A stretch of DNA of 44,728 nt from Helicobacteraceae bacterium (GCA_026988515.1 JALSLA010000064.1:1-44728), one strand, 5' to 3'. Positions 8,819 to 18,405 are shown, counted from the first letter of the stretch. Program-made: numbers and translations. Notes: generated by a model from the sequence alone, not told the origin.

Positions 8819-9636
8819 TCCAGAGCATAAAAGTAGTTGGTGGCTTCAACAAAGCCTTCTACGCTGCCGCAGTCAAATCGTTTTCCCTGAAATTTGTAGG
8901 CGAGAACCATCCCTTTTTTAGCCTGCTCGCATAGCGCGTCGGTAATTTGAAGCTCTCCGTTTTTTCCGGGTTTGGTTGTTTGCAACACGGCAAAAATATC
9001 CGGAGTAAGAATATAGCGGCCGATAATGGCAAAATTTGAAGGAGCTTTGTCGTTGTCAGGCTTTTCGACCATATTGGAGACGACAAAAACATTGTTTTCA
9101 AGTTCATGACCTTCGATGACACCGTATTTGTGTACTTCGTCTTGAGGCACTTCCATGATGGCGACAATACAGCATTTATATTTGTTATACAGATCGATCA
9201 TCTGTCGCAGTACGCCGTCGCCTTCAGGGTTGACACAGAGGTCATCGGCTAAAATGACAGCAAAAGGGTCCTGTTCACCTACCAGAACGTTGCCTTTGAG
9301 AATGGCATCGCCGAGTCCTTTCATTTCGTTTTGACGGGTGTAGGTAAAGGTGCAGTTGGCAATAATGTGGCGAATCTCTTTTAAAAGGATCTCTTTGGAA
9401 GAGTTTTTTATTTGGTGCTCCAGTTCATAAGAGATATCGAAGTGATCGGTAATGGCACGTTTGCCGCGACCGGTAATGACAGCCATAACACTGCATCCGG
9501 CATTCATAGCCTCTTCGACTCCGTATTGAATCAGCGGTTTGGTAAGAATGGGAAGCATCTCTTTGGGCATCGCTTTGGTAGCGGGAAGAAAGCGTGTTCC
9601 GTAGCCTGCGGCGGGAAATAAACATTTTCTAATCAT
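8797..9636 (-). CDS. galU: UTP--glucose-1-phosphate uridylyltransferase GalU
   Basis: Makes UDP-glucose from UTP and glucose-1-phosphate, the precursor for surface polysaccharides and UDP-galactose. The 279-residue protein has the nucleotidyltransferase signature FPAAGYGTRFLPATKAMPKEML at residues 6-27, the ILADDLCVNPEG metal/nucleotide segment near 130, and the VEKP and GKNGELQITDAL segments typical of GalU. The ATG at 9636 has an AGGAGA site six to ten bases upstream; an upstream in-frame ATG at 9744 would run through the tRNA gene and is rejected. It lies 64 bases downstream of tRNA-Leu on the same strand and may be read from the tRNA promoter. Confidence 0.95.
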   Translation of the reverse strand: MIRKCLFPAAGYGTRFLPATKAMPKEMLPILTKPLIQYGVEEAMNAGCSVMAVITGRGKRAITDHFDISYELEHQIKNSSKEILLKEIRHIIANCTFTYTRQNEMKGLGDAILKGNVLVGEQDPFAVILADDLCVNPEGDGVLRQMIDLYNKYKCCIVAIMEVPQDEVHKYGVIEGHELENNVFVVSNMVEKPDNDKAPSNFAIIGRYILTPDIFAVLQTTKPGKNGELQITDALCEQAKKGMVLAYKFQGKRFDCGSVEGFVEATNYFYALEQSTTSS

Positions 9637-9700
9637 ACAATCTCCTGTTGATATTGGGTCGAAATTGTAGCATAGTTTTATAGAAAAAAGAGTGTGTATA

Positions 9701-9787
9701 TGGTACCAGTAGGCGGACTCGAACCGCCACGGCCGTGAAGCCATCGGATTTTGAATCCGACGTGTCTACCAATTTCACCATACTGGC
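9701..9787 (-). tRNA. tRNA-Leu (anticodon CAA)
   Basis: An 87-base minus-strand gene with encoded CCA. The 5' GCCAGTA pairs with TACTGGT at the 3' end (G-U at the first pair), followed by A-CCA. The anticodon arm TCGGA-TTCAAAA-TCCGA gives anticodon CAA, which reads UUG. The long variable arm and the GGCGG-TTCGAGT-CCGCC T-arm fit a type II leucine tRNA. Confidence 0.95.
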
Positions 9788-9805
9788 TTGTGAATGGGGA
9801 ATGAC

Positions 9806-9811
9806 ATCATA
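9806..9811 (-). promoter_or_regulatory. Probable -10 box for tRNA-Leu (and galU)
   Basis: On the minus strand this reads TATGAT, ending 18 bases before the tRNA 5' end, a sensible -10 position with a short leader. Confidence 0.4.
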
Positions 9812-9850
9812 GTTGTTTTTTTCTTAAACTTTTGTAAATACATTGCGAGG

Positions 9851-9877
9851 TAAATATTTTCAGCCACATGTCGATAG
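9851..9877 (+). promoter_or_regulatory. Sigma-28 (FliA) promoter for flgL
   Basis: TAAA at 9851-9854 and CGATAG at 9872-9877 are 17 bases apart, matching the flagellar sigma-28 layout (TAAAGTTT-N11-GCCGATAA, which gives TAAA-N17-CGATAA). It ends 45 bases before the flgL start. Confidence 0.6.
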
Positions 9878-9922
9878 TATCAGTAACAGAGTTAAAAACT
9901 ATAGATAGCGTGGAGGTATGTC

Positions 9923-11809
9923 GTGCGGATTACGAGCGGAATGTACTACAAAAACATCGACACCAGCAATACACAACTCAACAAAGAGCTGTTTGATGTG
10001 AATCGTCAAATTGCTTCGGGTCGTACCATTCAGTATGCTCATGAAGATTCTGAAACATTTTCAAAAACGCTGCGACTCGATGATGAGGTGGCTACACTGA
10101 CGCAAGTTAAAAAAAGTTCACAGGCCGCTTATAAGTTCAGTACGCAAAGCGATACGACAATCGGGGAGATGGAAACGATATTGCGTTCGTTTCGAACGAC
10201 GCTGTTAGCTGCTGCCAATGAGACTAATGCTGCAGAGAGTTATTATGCTTTCGCAGCTGAACTTGAGGGAATGAAAACAAATTTAATGAGTCTTGCCAAT
10301 ACTTCAATTGACGGCAAGTATCTCTTTTCCGGAACCAATACCGGTATAAAACCCATTGATGCAGCGGGAAACTACCGAGGTAATGACGGTGATATGAATG
10401 CATTTTTCGGCAATGATGTGCAACAGAAATATAATATTACGGGACAAGATCTTTTTTTTGGTGAAGAAGGCAGTATACAAAAAGAGGTGAGTACCAATAT
10501 AAAGCTAATTCATGCCACAACTTCTCAGTCCATAACGGCCAGTGACACCATATTGGATTTAATGGACGGCAACAGCGGGGTTCAGAACTTTTACATTCGC
10601 GGTACTCAAAGCGACGGTACTTCCTTTAAAGAGGTGATTACACTCAACGACACCGATACGGTAGATGATCTCTTGAATGGCATATCCAATGCCTACGGCA
10701 ACAGGGTGGATGTCACGATGGCCAACGGCTATATTGTTATTACGGACAAGGTGAGCGGATCGAGTAAACTGGATTTTCATATTGTCGGCAATACAGGAGC
10801 CACGGCTACCGATATTGATACACTCGGCGGTACGGTTAAAGCATTCAATAAAAGTGCGTTAATACCTGCTGCCGCGGCAACGGGTGTTGAAGCAGCTATT
10901 TATGACCGAAACATGTTTACACAAGAAGGAGCAACCGTAACGTCAAATGTTGCTCAAATTGTCTCATCCGACAACAGTATTGCCGTTGATGAAACAGCGT
11001 TGGCCGGTGTATTTTCAAATCTCTCTTCAACACTGCATATTGGAGGTAATCGTATTGACGGCAGTGCATTCAATATTGACATCAGCTTAGGATCTCCGGC
11101 AACGGTGAGCGGTGATTATAATTACAATATTGCCAATGGCGCCGGAGTCGATACCGACGGGGCGGATATGACGTACCGCCAACTGCTTGATGTCATTAAC
11201 ATGGCAATGAACAACAATGTACCTTCTGACAACAATGCCGGTTATCGTGCTGCTATTGAAGCTTCTAATGTGAATTCGAGCGTGAATTTGACACCTGACG
11301 GACGTATTGAATTTGTAGATAAGAACAATATAGTGACGCAGGCAAATCTTACAATATACGATAATAACAGTAACGATTTTACAAACACCAACGGTGCTAT
11401 GGCAACGTTTAATACCAACAATGCCTTAAGTATTCGTGATCCTAAAACCGATTTTTTCGGTGTTATTGATGCGGCTATTTTTGCAGTTAAAGAGGCTCGC
11501 GGTTATCCTGACGGAAATGCAGACAATCCACGAAACAACGGGATCTCCAATGCCTTAAGTATGCTCGATGATCTTTTAGACCATACGGTTCGTATGCAGA
11601 CACAGTCCGGAGCACATTCCAATACGCTGAGTAATGCACAGGAGCGGACGGAGATGTTACTTATTAGTACACAGACCTTGCGTTCGGAAGTGATTGATAC
11701 GGACATAGCAGAAGCCTATTTGCGTTTGGAGCAGCTCAAGCTCAATCAGCAGGCAACACTTTCGACCGTTTCTAAAATCTCTCAGCTCTCATTAGTTAAT
11801 TATCTTTAA
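9923..11809 (+). CDS. flgL: Flagellar hook-associated protein 3 (FlgL, hook-filament junction)
   Basis: Structural protein joining the flagellar hook to the filament, exported by the flagellar type III apparatus. The 628-residue protein starts with the FlgL/flagellin N-terminal helix MRITSGMYYKN, contains the LFSGTNTGIKPI segment near residue 135, has a large variable Asn/Asp/Thr-rich surface domain (about 180-510), and ends with a flagellin-like helix (NTLSNAQERTEMLL through LSQLSLVNYL). It is about twice E. coli FlgL, as usual in Campylobacterota. The start is GTG at 9923 with GGAGG seven bases upstream; an ATG at 9918 is out of frame. A sigma-28 promoter precedes it and a hairpin terminator follows, so it is probably monocistronic. 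Confidence 0.92.
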   Translation: MRITSGMYYKNIDTSNTQLNKELFDVNRQIASGRTIQYAHEDSETFSKTLRLDDEVATLTQVKKSSQAAYKFSTQSDTTIGEMETILRSFRTTLLAAANETNAAESYYAFAAELEGMKTNLMSLANTSIDGKYLFSGTNTGIKPIDAAGNYRGNDGDMNAFFGNDVQQKYNITGQDLFFGEEGSIQKEVSTNIKLIHATTSQSITASDTILDLMDGNSGVQNFYIRGTQSDGTSFKEVITLNDTDTVDDLLNGISNAYGNRVDVTMANGYIVITDKVSGSSKLDFHIVGNTGATATDIDTLGGTVKAFNKSALIPAAAATGVEAAIYDRNMFTQEGATVTSNVAQIVSSDNSIAVDETALAGVFSNLSSTLHIGGNRIDGSAFNIDISLGSPATVSGDYNYNIANGAGVDTDGADMTYRQLLDVINMAMNNNVPSDNNAGYRAAIEASNVNSSVNLTPDGRIEFVDKNNIVTQANLTIYDNNSNDFTNTNGAMATFNTNNALSIRDPKTDFFGVIDAAIFAVKEARGYPDGNADNPRNNGISNALSMLDDLLDHTVRMQTQSGAHSNTLSNAQERTEMLLISTQTLRSEVIDTDIAEAYLRLEQLKLNQQATLSTVSKISQLSLVNYL

Positions 11810-11816
11810 AAATTTG

Positions 11817-11848
11817 TCAAAAAACTCCTGATTATGGAGCTTTTTTGA
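11817..11848 (+). terminator. Rho-independent terminator after flgL
   Basis: TCAAAAAACTCC, loop TGATTAT, then GGAG-C-TTTTTTGA: a stem with one bulged C whose 3' side is a run of six T. It starts eight bases after the flgL stop. Confidence 0.75.
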
Positions 11849-11927
11849 TATACTCTTATTTATTTTTTATTACGTTTTCAAAGGAAATATCATTTTACGT
11901 GATACACTCTTTATTATTACAATAGGG

Positions 11928-14084
11928 TTGCTTCTGTACTTGGGGGTAGCCACCATTCTTTCTGATGCTGAGCTTATCGGAAGTTTCGGTTCTTTAGTGG
12001 CGGCTTACAATCATGAAATTTTTGGTGCGTTGTCGTATGTCTACTTATTGGTTTTAATTATTCCTCTGTACTATTTTTACCGTCATCCTATAGTGAGCGG
12101 CAGAGGGGTTGAACTCACGGTTGCTTATGCTCTGTTTTTTTTCTCCTTGCTTATTTTTCAGGCCATGACGGTAGAGAGCGCTTTACGCGGCAGCTTTGGT
12201 GGTCATTTTGTCGATATGCTTGCTCCTTATATTGGTCTGTTTGGCGTTGGTGTTATCTGGTTGATGACGCTTTCGTTATCGATTATACTCATTGTAGACA
12301 AGGGTGTCGAAGAGCTTTTGCAGCCGATAAAAACATTTATTTTGAATCAAGATGAGGTATCTGAAACAGTGGAAGCGACGCCGGTTGAGCATCACTTGGA
12401 AAAACCTAAGAAAAAAGCGGTATCAAAGAAGAGACCGGCACTTGTAGCAGTTGACGCTGAAGTGCATGAGGAGGTGAAAATACCTTCAACGGAACACGAA
12501 ACCGCTACCGCAATACAGAACGAAGCGTCTGATGCCGTACTGCAAGAAGAGTCTTCCGAGAAGCCGACTATTGTAACATTGGCAAAACAGGTGAAAGAGG
12601 GCAAACATGCTGTTGTTGTTCAAGAACTTGAAGAGAATAAAAAGCTACTTGAACAGATCGATAAAGGAAAAACCGAAAAACCGAAAAACTTTAAATTGCC
12701 GAAACTGGATTTTTTGGCACCGCCACCCAAGCAGAAAAGTGCTATTGATGAAAAAGAGCTTGACGATAAAATACGCCATCTTATTGAGAAGCTGGCGCAA
12801 TTTAAAATTGAAGGCGATGTTATCCGTACGTATGCGGGTCCGGTTGTCTCGACGTTTGAGTTTAAACCCGCAGCACATGTTAAAGTGTCAAAAATTCTTA
12901 ATTTGCAAGATGATTTGGCCATGGCACTTAAAGCGGAGACCATTCGTATTCAGGCACCTATTCCGGGTAAAGATGTTGTCGGTATCGAGATTCCCAATAA
13001 AAGTGTAGAAACCATCTATTTGCGCGAGATTTTTGAAAGCAAACTGTTCAAAGAGGCCTCTTCGCCGTTAACCATTGCACTGGGTAAAGATATTGTCGGT
13101 AAACCGTTTATTACCGATCTTAAAAAATTACCGCACCTCTTAATTGCCGGAACGACCGGTAGCGGCAAGAGTGTGGGTATTAATGCGATGATTTTAAGTC
13201 TGTTGTATAAAAACTCACCGGATCAATTGCGACTGTTGATGATTGACCCGAAAATGCTGGAGTTTTCTATTTATAATGACATTCCGCATCTGCTTACCCC
13301 TGTTATTACGAAATCGAAACAAGCGATTGCGGCTTTAAGCAATATGGTTGGTGAAATGGAGCGGCGATATGCCCTTATGAGCGAAAGTCGTACCAAAAAT
13401 ATTGAAAACTATAATGAAAAAATCAAAAAAGAGGGCGGTGAAGTACTGCCGTACATTGTAGTCATTATTGATGAGTTGGCGGACCTTATGATGACCAGCG
13501 GTAAAGATGTCGAATTCTCCATAGCCCGTTTGGCTCAAATGGCACGAGCGAGCGGTATTCATCTGATTGTAGCCACGCAACGCCCAAGTGTCGATGTTGT
13601 GACAGGACTGATTAAAGCAAATCTTCCTTCACGTATCAGCTACAAAGTAGGCCAGAAGGTCGATAGTAAAATTATCTTGGATTCTCAAGGAGCCGAATCA
13701 CTGTTAGGACGCGGCGATATGTTGTTTACACCGCCGGGTATGAGCGGATTGATTCGACTGCATGCACCGTGGAGTTCCGAAGATGAAATTGAGCATATTG
13801 TTGAGTTTATAAAAGCGCAGCGAGAACCGCAATATAACAATACTTTTTTAAGTGACCCGAACGAAGTGTCGACATCCAGTGACGGTGCGACATTGGCAGA
13901 GCTCGATTCCATGTATGAAGCGGCTAAAAACGTGGTTTTAACAGATAAAAAGACGTCCATTAGTTACTTGCAGCGTAAGCTTCAAATCGGTTATAACCGT
14001 TCAGCCAACATTATAGAACAGCTAGAGCAACGCGGTGTTCTTTCTGCTCCCAACAGTAAAGGAAACCGTGAAATTCTTCAGTAG
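11928..14084 (+). CDS. ftsK: DNA translocase FtsK
   Basis: Membrane-anchored, hexameric DNA pump that clears the chromosome termini from the closing septum and activates dimer resolution. It has an N-terminal membrane part with about four helices (shorter than in E. coli), a Glu/Lys-rich linker (about residues 140-235), a RecA-like motor with Walker A GTTGSGKS near 408-415 and Walker B VVIIDELADLMM near 512, and a C-terminal winged-helix gamma domain that reads KOPS sites (SYLQRKLQIGYNRSANIIEQL). The listed start is the first TTG in frame, but it cuts the first hydrophobic helix and lacks a ribosome-binding site. The frame is open from 11832, and AAGGA at 11881-11885 precedes an ATT at 11892 that would give (M)LRDTLFIITIG. 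The true start may be that ATT. Confidence 0.93.
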   Translation: MLLYLGVATILSDAELIGSFGSLVAAYNHEIFGALSYVYLLVLIIPLYYFYRHPIVSGRGVELTVAYALFFFSLLIFQAMTVESALRGSFGGHFVDMLAPYIGLFGVGVIWLMTLSLSIILIVDKGVEELLQPIKTFILNQDEVSETVEATPVEHHLEKPKKKAVSKKRPALVAVDAEVHEEVKIPSTEHETATAIQNEASDAVLQEESSEKPTIVTLAKQVKEGKHAVVVQELEENKKLLEQIDKGKTEKPKNFKLPKLDFLAPPPKQKSAIDEKELDDKIRHLIEKLAQFKIEGDVIRTYAGPVVSTFEFKPAAHVKVSKILNLQDDLAMALKAETIRIQAPIPGKDVVGIEIPNKSVETIYLREIFESKLFKEASSPLTIALGKDIVGKPFITDLKKLPHLLIAGTTGSGKSVGINAMILSLLYKNSPDQLRLLMIDPKMLEFSIYNDIPHLLTPVITKSKQAIAALSNMVGEMERRYALMSESRTKNIENYNEKIKKEGGEVLPYIVVIIDELADLMMTSGKDVEFSIARLAQMARASGIHLIVATQRPSVDVVTGLIKANLPSRISYKVGQKVDSKIILDSQGAESLLGRGDMLFTPPGMSGLIRLHAPWSSEDEIEHIVEFIKAQREPQYNNTFLSDPNEVSTSSDGATLAELDSMYEAAKNVVLTDKKTSISYLQRKLQIGYNRSANIIEQLEQRGVLSAPNSKGNREILQ

Positions 14085-14172
14085 CTGTTACTGACCTACA
14101 CATCTTTCCAATTACTTTTTGGACTTTTGTGTATATTTGTAACATATTCAACTTCATCAATTGTTCTTTTGA

Positions 14173-14178
14173 TATAAT
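14173..14178 (+). promoter_or_regulatory. -10 box for acnB
   Basis: TATAAT in the context GATATAATCG, 34 bases before the acnB start, in a gap of 128 bases. Consensus -10 without an obvious -35. Confidence 0.5.
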
Positions 14179-14212
14179 CGTGTTTTAAATTTAAATTCAT
14201 GCAGGAGTCATA

Positions 14213-16762
14213 ATGGCTTTTTTAGACGAGTATAAAGCACATGTTGCTGAGCGCGAAACACTAGGCGTTCCACCGCTTCCCCTTTCCGCCGAGCAGACGG
14301 CAGAGGTTATTGAACTGATTAAAAGTAATTGTACAGAGGAGTTGTTAGATCTTCTCACCAATCGTGTTGCTCCGGGTGTTGACGATGCTGCGTATGTCAA
14401 AGCGGCATTTTTAAATGATGTGGCTGCAGAAGCAATTACAGTGAACTGCATTGCTCCTGAGAAAGCAGTTGAAATGCTCGGAATGATGCTTGGAGGCTAC
14501 AATGTCAAGCCTCTCATTGATGCACTCTCTTCTAAAAATGCTACGGTTGTAGCGGCTGCAGTGAAAGCACTCAAGAAAACACTCTTGGTTTATGATGCAT
14601 TTAACGATGTTGAAGAGTTACACAAAGCCGGTAATGCGGCGGCAACCGAAGTGATGACATCATGGGCGAATGCCGAGTGGTTTACATCCAAGCCGAAGTT
14701 GGCAGAAAAAATTACCGTAACGGTATTTAAAGTAGAAGGTGAGACCAATACCGATGACCTGTCGCCGGCTTCAGAAGCATTTACGCGTTCGGATATTCCG
14801 TTACATGCAAATTCTATGTTGACAGCGAAGATGGAAGATCCCATCGGTACCATTGCCGAATTAAAGAAAAAAGGGCATCCGGTAGCGTATGTCGGTGATG
14901 TTGTCGGTACCGGCAGTTCACGTAAATCGGGTATTAACTCGGTACAGTGGCATATGGGTGAAGATATTCCCGGTGTACCCAACAAGCGTACCGGAGGTGT
15001 GGTTTTAGGCAGTACTATTGCTCCTATCTTTTTTGCAACGGCTGAAGATTCGGGTGCGCTTCCTTTAGAGCTCGATGTTACGGGTATGAATACGGGCGAT
15101 GTTATTGATATTTATCCGTATAAAGGCGAGGCCCACAAAGACGGCAAATGTATTGCCACATTTAAACTCAATCCCAACACGATTACCGATGAAGTTCGTG
15201 CCGGCGGTCGTATTCCACTGATTATCGGTCGGGGTTTAACATCGAAAGCGCGTAGTGTACTGGGGATGGGGGCAAGTGATGTTTTCTTGACAGCCGAGCA
15301 ACCTGCTGACACCGGAAAAGGCTTTACTTTAGCACAAAAAATGGTAGGAAAAGCATCCGGTCTTAAAGGCGTTCGTCCGGGTATGTATGTTGAACCTGAG
15401 ATGTCTACCGTCGGTTCTCAAGATACAACCGGTCCCATGACACGTGATGAAATTAAAGAGTTGGCGGCATTGGGCTTTAACGCTGATTTGGTGATGCAGT
15501 CATTTTGTCATACGGCAGCGTATCCGAAACCTTCGGATGTCGTGATGCACCATACTCTTCCGGATTTTATTTCAAACCGTTCCGGTATTGCATTGCGTCC
15601 GGGTGACGGCGTCATTCACTCATGGTTAAATCGGATGGTACTTCCGGATACAGTGGGAACCGGTGCCGATAGTCACACCCGTTTTCCTATTGGCATCTCA
15701 TTTCCGGGTGGTTCGGGAATTGTCGCCTTTGCCGGGGTGACCGGTTCCATGCCGCTTACGATGCCTGAATCGGTGTTGGTACGTTTTAAAGGAGAGTTGC
15801 AACCGGGAATTACGCTACGCGACTTGGTGAATGCCATTCCGCATCAAGCTATTAAAGAGGGGCTTTTGACTGTTGAGAAAAAAGGGAAGAAAAATATTTT
15901 TGCCGGTCGTATTTTAGAGATTGAAGGATTGCCGGATCTTAAAGCAGAGCAGGCATTTGAGCTTTCTGATGCTTCAGCGGAACGAAGCGCGGCGGCATGT
16001 ACGGTTAAGCTTAACAAAGAGCCGGTGCTTGAATATCTTAAATCGAATGTGACGCTGCTCGAGCAGATGATTGAATCGGGTTATGAAGACAAGCGTACCA
16101 TTCAGCGCCGCATTGACAAAATGAAAGAGTGGATTGCCAATCCGGTACTCATGGAAGCCGATGCCGATGCCGAGTATGCTGCCGTTCTTGAAATTGATTT
16201 GAACGAAATTACGGAGCCGATTCTGGCATGTCCTAACGATCCGGATGATGTGGCAACGCTAACTGAAATTTTAGCAGATCCGAAGCGACCGCATATTATT
16301 AATGAGGTGTTTGTCGGGTCGTGTATGACCAACATCGGACACTACCGTGCGCTCGGTGAAGTCCTTAAGGGTGAAGGTGCCGTTCCGACACGCCTGTGGG
16401 TCTGTCCTCCGACAAAAATGGATGAAAAACAGTTGACCGAGGAGGGGTACTATTCGCTCTTTGGGGCTGCCGGTGCACGTACGGAAGTTCCGGGCTGTTC
16501 ACTTTGTATGGGGAATCAGGCACGAGTTGCCGACAACGCGGTTGTTTTTTCGACATCCACACGTAACTTTGACAACCGTTTGGGCAAAGGGGCTCAAGTC
16601 TATCTCGGTTCGGCAGAGCTGGCAGCCGTATGTGCGATGTTGGGATATTTGCCGACAAAAGAGGAGTACTTAAATATTGTTCCAAAAAAGATTGGCGGTA
16701 AAGAAGAAGCCATTTATAAATATCTTAACTTCAACTTGATTCCGGACTATAAGCTGGATTAA
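14213..16762 (+). CDS. acnB: Aconitate hydratase B
   Basis: Interconverts citrate and isocitrate through cis-aconitate in the TCA or reductive TCA cycle, using a [4Fe-4S] cluster. The 849-residue protein matches AcnB (865 in E. coli): an N-terminal HEAT-like domain (to about 160), a swivel domain with the [12 protein letters not shown] segment near 225-240, then the catalytic domains. Cluster cysteines are C704 (in [13 protein letters not shown]) and C762/C765 (CSLCMGNQ). The ATG at 14213 follows GCAGGAG. It has its own promoter and is followed by a large hairpin. Confidence 0.97.
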   Translation: MAFLDEYKAHVAERETLGVPPLPLSAEQTAEVIELIKSNCTEELLDLLTNRVAPGVDDAAYVKAAFLNDVAAEAITVNCIAPEKAVEMLGMMLGGYNVKPLIDALSSKNATVVAAAVKALKKTLLVYDAFNDVEELHKAGNAAATEVMTSWANAEWFTSKPKLAEKITVTVFKVEGETNTDDLSPASEAFTRSDIPLHANSMLTAKMEDPIGTIAELKKKGHPVAYVGDVVGTGSSRKSGINSVQWHMGEDIPGVPNKRTGGVVLGSTIAPIFFATAEDSGALPLELDVTGMNTGDVIDIYPYKGEAHKDGKCIATFKLNPNTITDEVRAGGRIPLIIGRGLTSKARSVLGMGASDVFLTAEQPADTGKGFTLAQKMVGKASGLKGVRPGMYVEPEMSTVGSQDTTGPMTRDEIKELAALGFNADLVMQSFCHTAAYPKPSDVVMHHTLPDFISNRSGIALRPGDGVIHSWLNRMVLPDTVGTGADSHTRFPIGISFPGGSGIVAFAGVTGSMPLTMPESVLVRFKGELQPGITLRDLVNAIPHQAIKEGLLTVEKKGKKNIFAGRILEIEGLPDLKAEQAFELSDASAERSAAACTVKLNKEPVLEYLKSNVTLLEQMIESGYEDKRTIQRRIDKMKEWIANPVLMEADADAEYAAVLEIDLNEITEPILACPNDPDDVATLTEILADPKRPHIINEVFVGSCMTNIGHYRALGEVLKGEGAVPTRLWVCPPTKMDEKQLTEEGYYSLFGAAGARTEVPGCSLCMGNQARVADNAVVFSTSTRNFDNRLGKGAQVYLGSAELAAVCAMLGYLPTKEEYLNIVPKKIGGKEEAIYKYLNFNLIPDYKLD

Positions 16763-16773
16763 GCTACTTTCCG

Positions 16774-16810
16774 TTTACATGTAAATCATGACCTTGTGAT
16801 TTACATGTAA
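16774..16810. terminator. Bidirectional hairpin after acnB built from two TTACATGTAA palindromes
   Basis: TTACATGTAAATCA (16775-16788) and TGATTTACATGTAA (16797-16810) form a perfect 14-bp stem around an 8-base loop, then TTTTATT. Each arm is itself a copy of the recurrent TTACATGTAA palindrome. It sits between convergent acnB and the hemerythrin/PAS gene and can serve both. Confidence 0.75.
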
Positions 16811-16812
16811 TT

Positions 16813-17799
16813 TTATTCATCCCAATCCAATAAACGACGCTCGCCTTGAAGTTCTCGAATATGAGTAACATCTTGACTCATCTCAATGACTCCACGATAC
16901 GTACGGTTTTCATCACGTACGGCAAAATACTGGATATGAATAAACTTTCCTTTAAATTGAATCCAAAATTCGGCAAGATCCTGTCTGCCGGCCTTAAACT
17001 CTTCTAATATTTTTAAAACCTGGTCAACACTTTTTGGTGGATGACAAAATTTGACTTCACGCCCGATAATTCCGGCGCTTCGCGGAAAAACACGATCTTC
17101 TCCGCGGTTATAAAAGACTACCTGGTCGTTTTCATTGACATACGTAATGTCCACCGGTAGAATTCTAAAAATGGAGTTGACCTGTTCGGGTGTTAAGAAG
17201 CCTTCGTCATAGTGTGTTTTATCATCAATACCAAAAGGCAGCTTGCGACGCTTTGTATCTTCTTTTGGATGAATGTAGGTGTTTTCAGGATAGGGTGGTG
17301 GCGGTGTTTCCAACATCCAGCCGATCTCTTCGTCACCTTCACGAAACTCCTTCCAGTCCTGCTCGCTAAGAAGCTCCATGGCATGAGGAAGCAGTCGGCT
17401 CTCTTCTACCTGCATGATCTGTTCAAGCGAGCGGAACAGTGTTTGACTGGCCGTGATGAGAGTTTCAATATTGTTCTCTTTTAGCTGATGGCGAACGGCT
17501 TTGATTTCATTGCGGATCTGATCATGAAAAGCCCACATGTTTTGAGAAGGACTGGTCCAGCCGTATTGTTCCAAATAGGGAAAAAGTTGATTTTCTTTGC
17601 GTACAAAATGGAGTTCAACTTTTGTAAGTTTATTGAAAAGTTCAGTAAAAAACTCTACATTTTCCGTTATGTCGATGGTTTGAAGCTGATGTATATAATT
17701 ACGTATGAGAAGATTCTCTTCCAGATAGACGCGTACGGGATGTCCGGCGGGAAATTGCTCTTCGTAGGGAGAGGGATTACTGTTTAAAAACTCACTCAT
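16813..17799 (-). CDS. Hemerythrin-like plus PAS domain protein (DUF438-type)
   Basis: Probable cytoplasmic sensor of oxygen, NO or redox state; ligand and output are unknown. The 328-residue protein has an N-terminal helical hemerythrin-like domain (about 25-165) with His and Glu suited to a di-iron site (VELHFVRKENQLFPYLE, AFHDQIRNEIKAV, QVEESRLLPHAMELL). A PAS domain follows (about 205-315: RILPVDITYVNENDQVVFYN ... GVIEMSQDVT), with REVKFCHPPKSV near its middle, whose Cys-His pair might hold a cofactor. No kinase, GGDEF or HTH domain is present. I chose the ATG at 17799 because AAGGAT precedes it; an upstream ATG would add 22 residues. It lies downstream of lolA on the same strand. Confidence 0.75.
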   Translation of the reverse strand: MSEFLNSNPSPYEEQFPAGHPVRVYLEENLLIRNYIHQLQTIDITENVEFFTELFNKLTKVELHFVRKENQLFPYLEQYGWTSPSQNMWAFHDQIRNEIKAVRHQLKENNIETLITASQTLFRSLEQIMQVEESRLLPHAMELLSEQDWKEFREGDEEIGWMLETPPPPYPENTYIHPKEDTKRRKLPFGIDDKTHYDEGFLTPEQVNSIFRILPVDITYVNENDQVVFYNRGEDRVFPRSAGIIGREVKFCHPPKSVDQVLKILEEFKAGRQDLAEFWIQFKGKFIHIQYFAVRDENRTYRGVIEMSQDVTHIRELQGERRLLDWDE

Positions 17800-17879
17800 T
17801 AACGATCCTTGATATTTTTTGGAAGTATAGTTAAAAGAGAGAACTATTGTATTGAGCCACATCAACTCCCAAAGGGAAA

Positions 17880-18395
17880 TTATTTTATAATATCATACGA
17901 TTGAGGGATGGTTGCTTTAAACAGTGTACTGTTAATCTCAAGATTTGAGCGCTGTTTTGAGAAATTAATGGTAACCTTGTTATCAAGCTCATCACGATAG
18001 AAAATAGAAGAGAGCAGGTGATTGTTGTTAAATGTCAGCAGAAACTTTTGGTCATTATAGTGTGCTTCAGCGTGATTTGCATCAATTTTAGCGGCATTGT
18101 TAATAATAGTAAAAATGTCAATATTGTCAGTGACACGCTTTATAATAGCCTGTTCCATCTCGGGTTCAATGACGGTAACAACATCATGGTAGACATAAAT
18201 TTTTTTGTTAACGGGTTTTTTATAGTGCCACAGAGCAAAGTTTGGGCGTTTGGTAATGACACTGCCTTCATAGGTAATAGTTTTATTGTGTTCGTCTTTA
18301 ATGCTTTGGTTGAAATCGGCACTGAAGCTGAATAGCTCATTTTCTACCGCACACAGCATCACACTAAGAGTCAAATAAAGAAACATTATTTTCAT
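17880..18395 (-). CDS. lolA: Outer-membrane lipoprotein carrier LolA-like protein
   Basis: Periplasmic chaperone that takes lipoproteins from the LolCDE transporter to the outer membrane. The product is about 171 residues with an N-terminal signal peptide (MKIMFLYLTLSVMLCAV). The mature part has the LolA fold pattern: FSADFNQSI, YEGSVITKRPNFALWHYKKP and DIFTIINNAAK. The start at 18395 puts the signal peptide at the N-terminus; an in-frame ATG at 18410 adds MYNSL. It is divergent from secA and near a LolC/E permease, which supports the call. A TACATGTAAA word lies just upstream. Confidence 0.8.
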   Translation of the reverse strand: MKIMFLYLTLSVMLCAVENELFSFSADFNQSIKDEHNKTITYEGSVITKRPNFALWHYKKPVNKKIYVYHDVVTVIEPEMEQAIIKRVTDNIDIFTIINNAAKIDANHAEAHYNDQKFLLTFNNNHLLSSIFYRDELDNKVTINFSKQRSNLEINSTLFKATIPQSYDIIK

Positions 18396-18405
18396 AAGCG
18401 AATTA

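Noticed and set aside
9637-9744. N-terminal extension of galU
   Set aside because: It would be translated from the tRNA-Leu gene; a good ribosome-binding site precedes the ATG at 9636.
14590-14985. Minus-strand open frame inside acnB
   Set aside because: Shadow of a well-conserved gene with no start signals.
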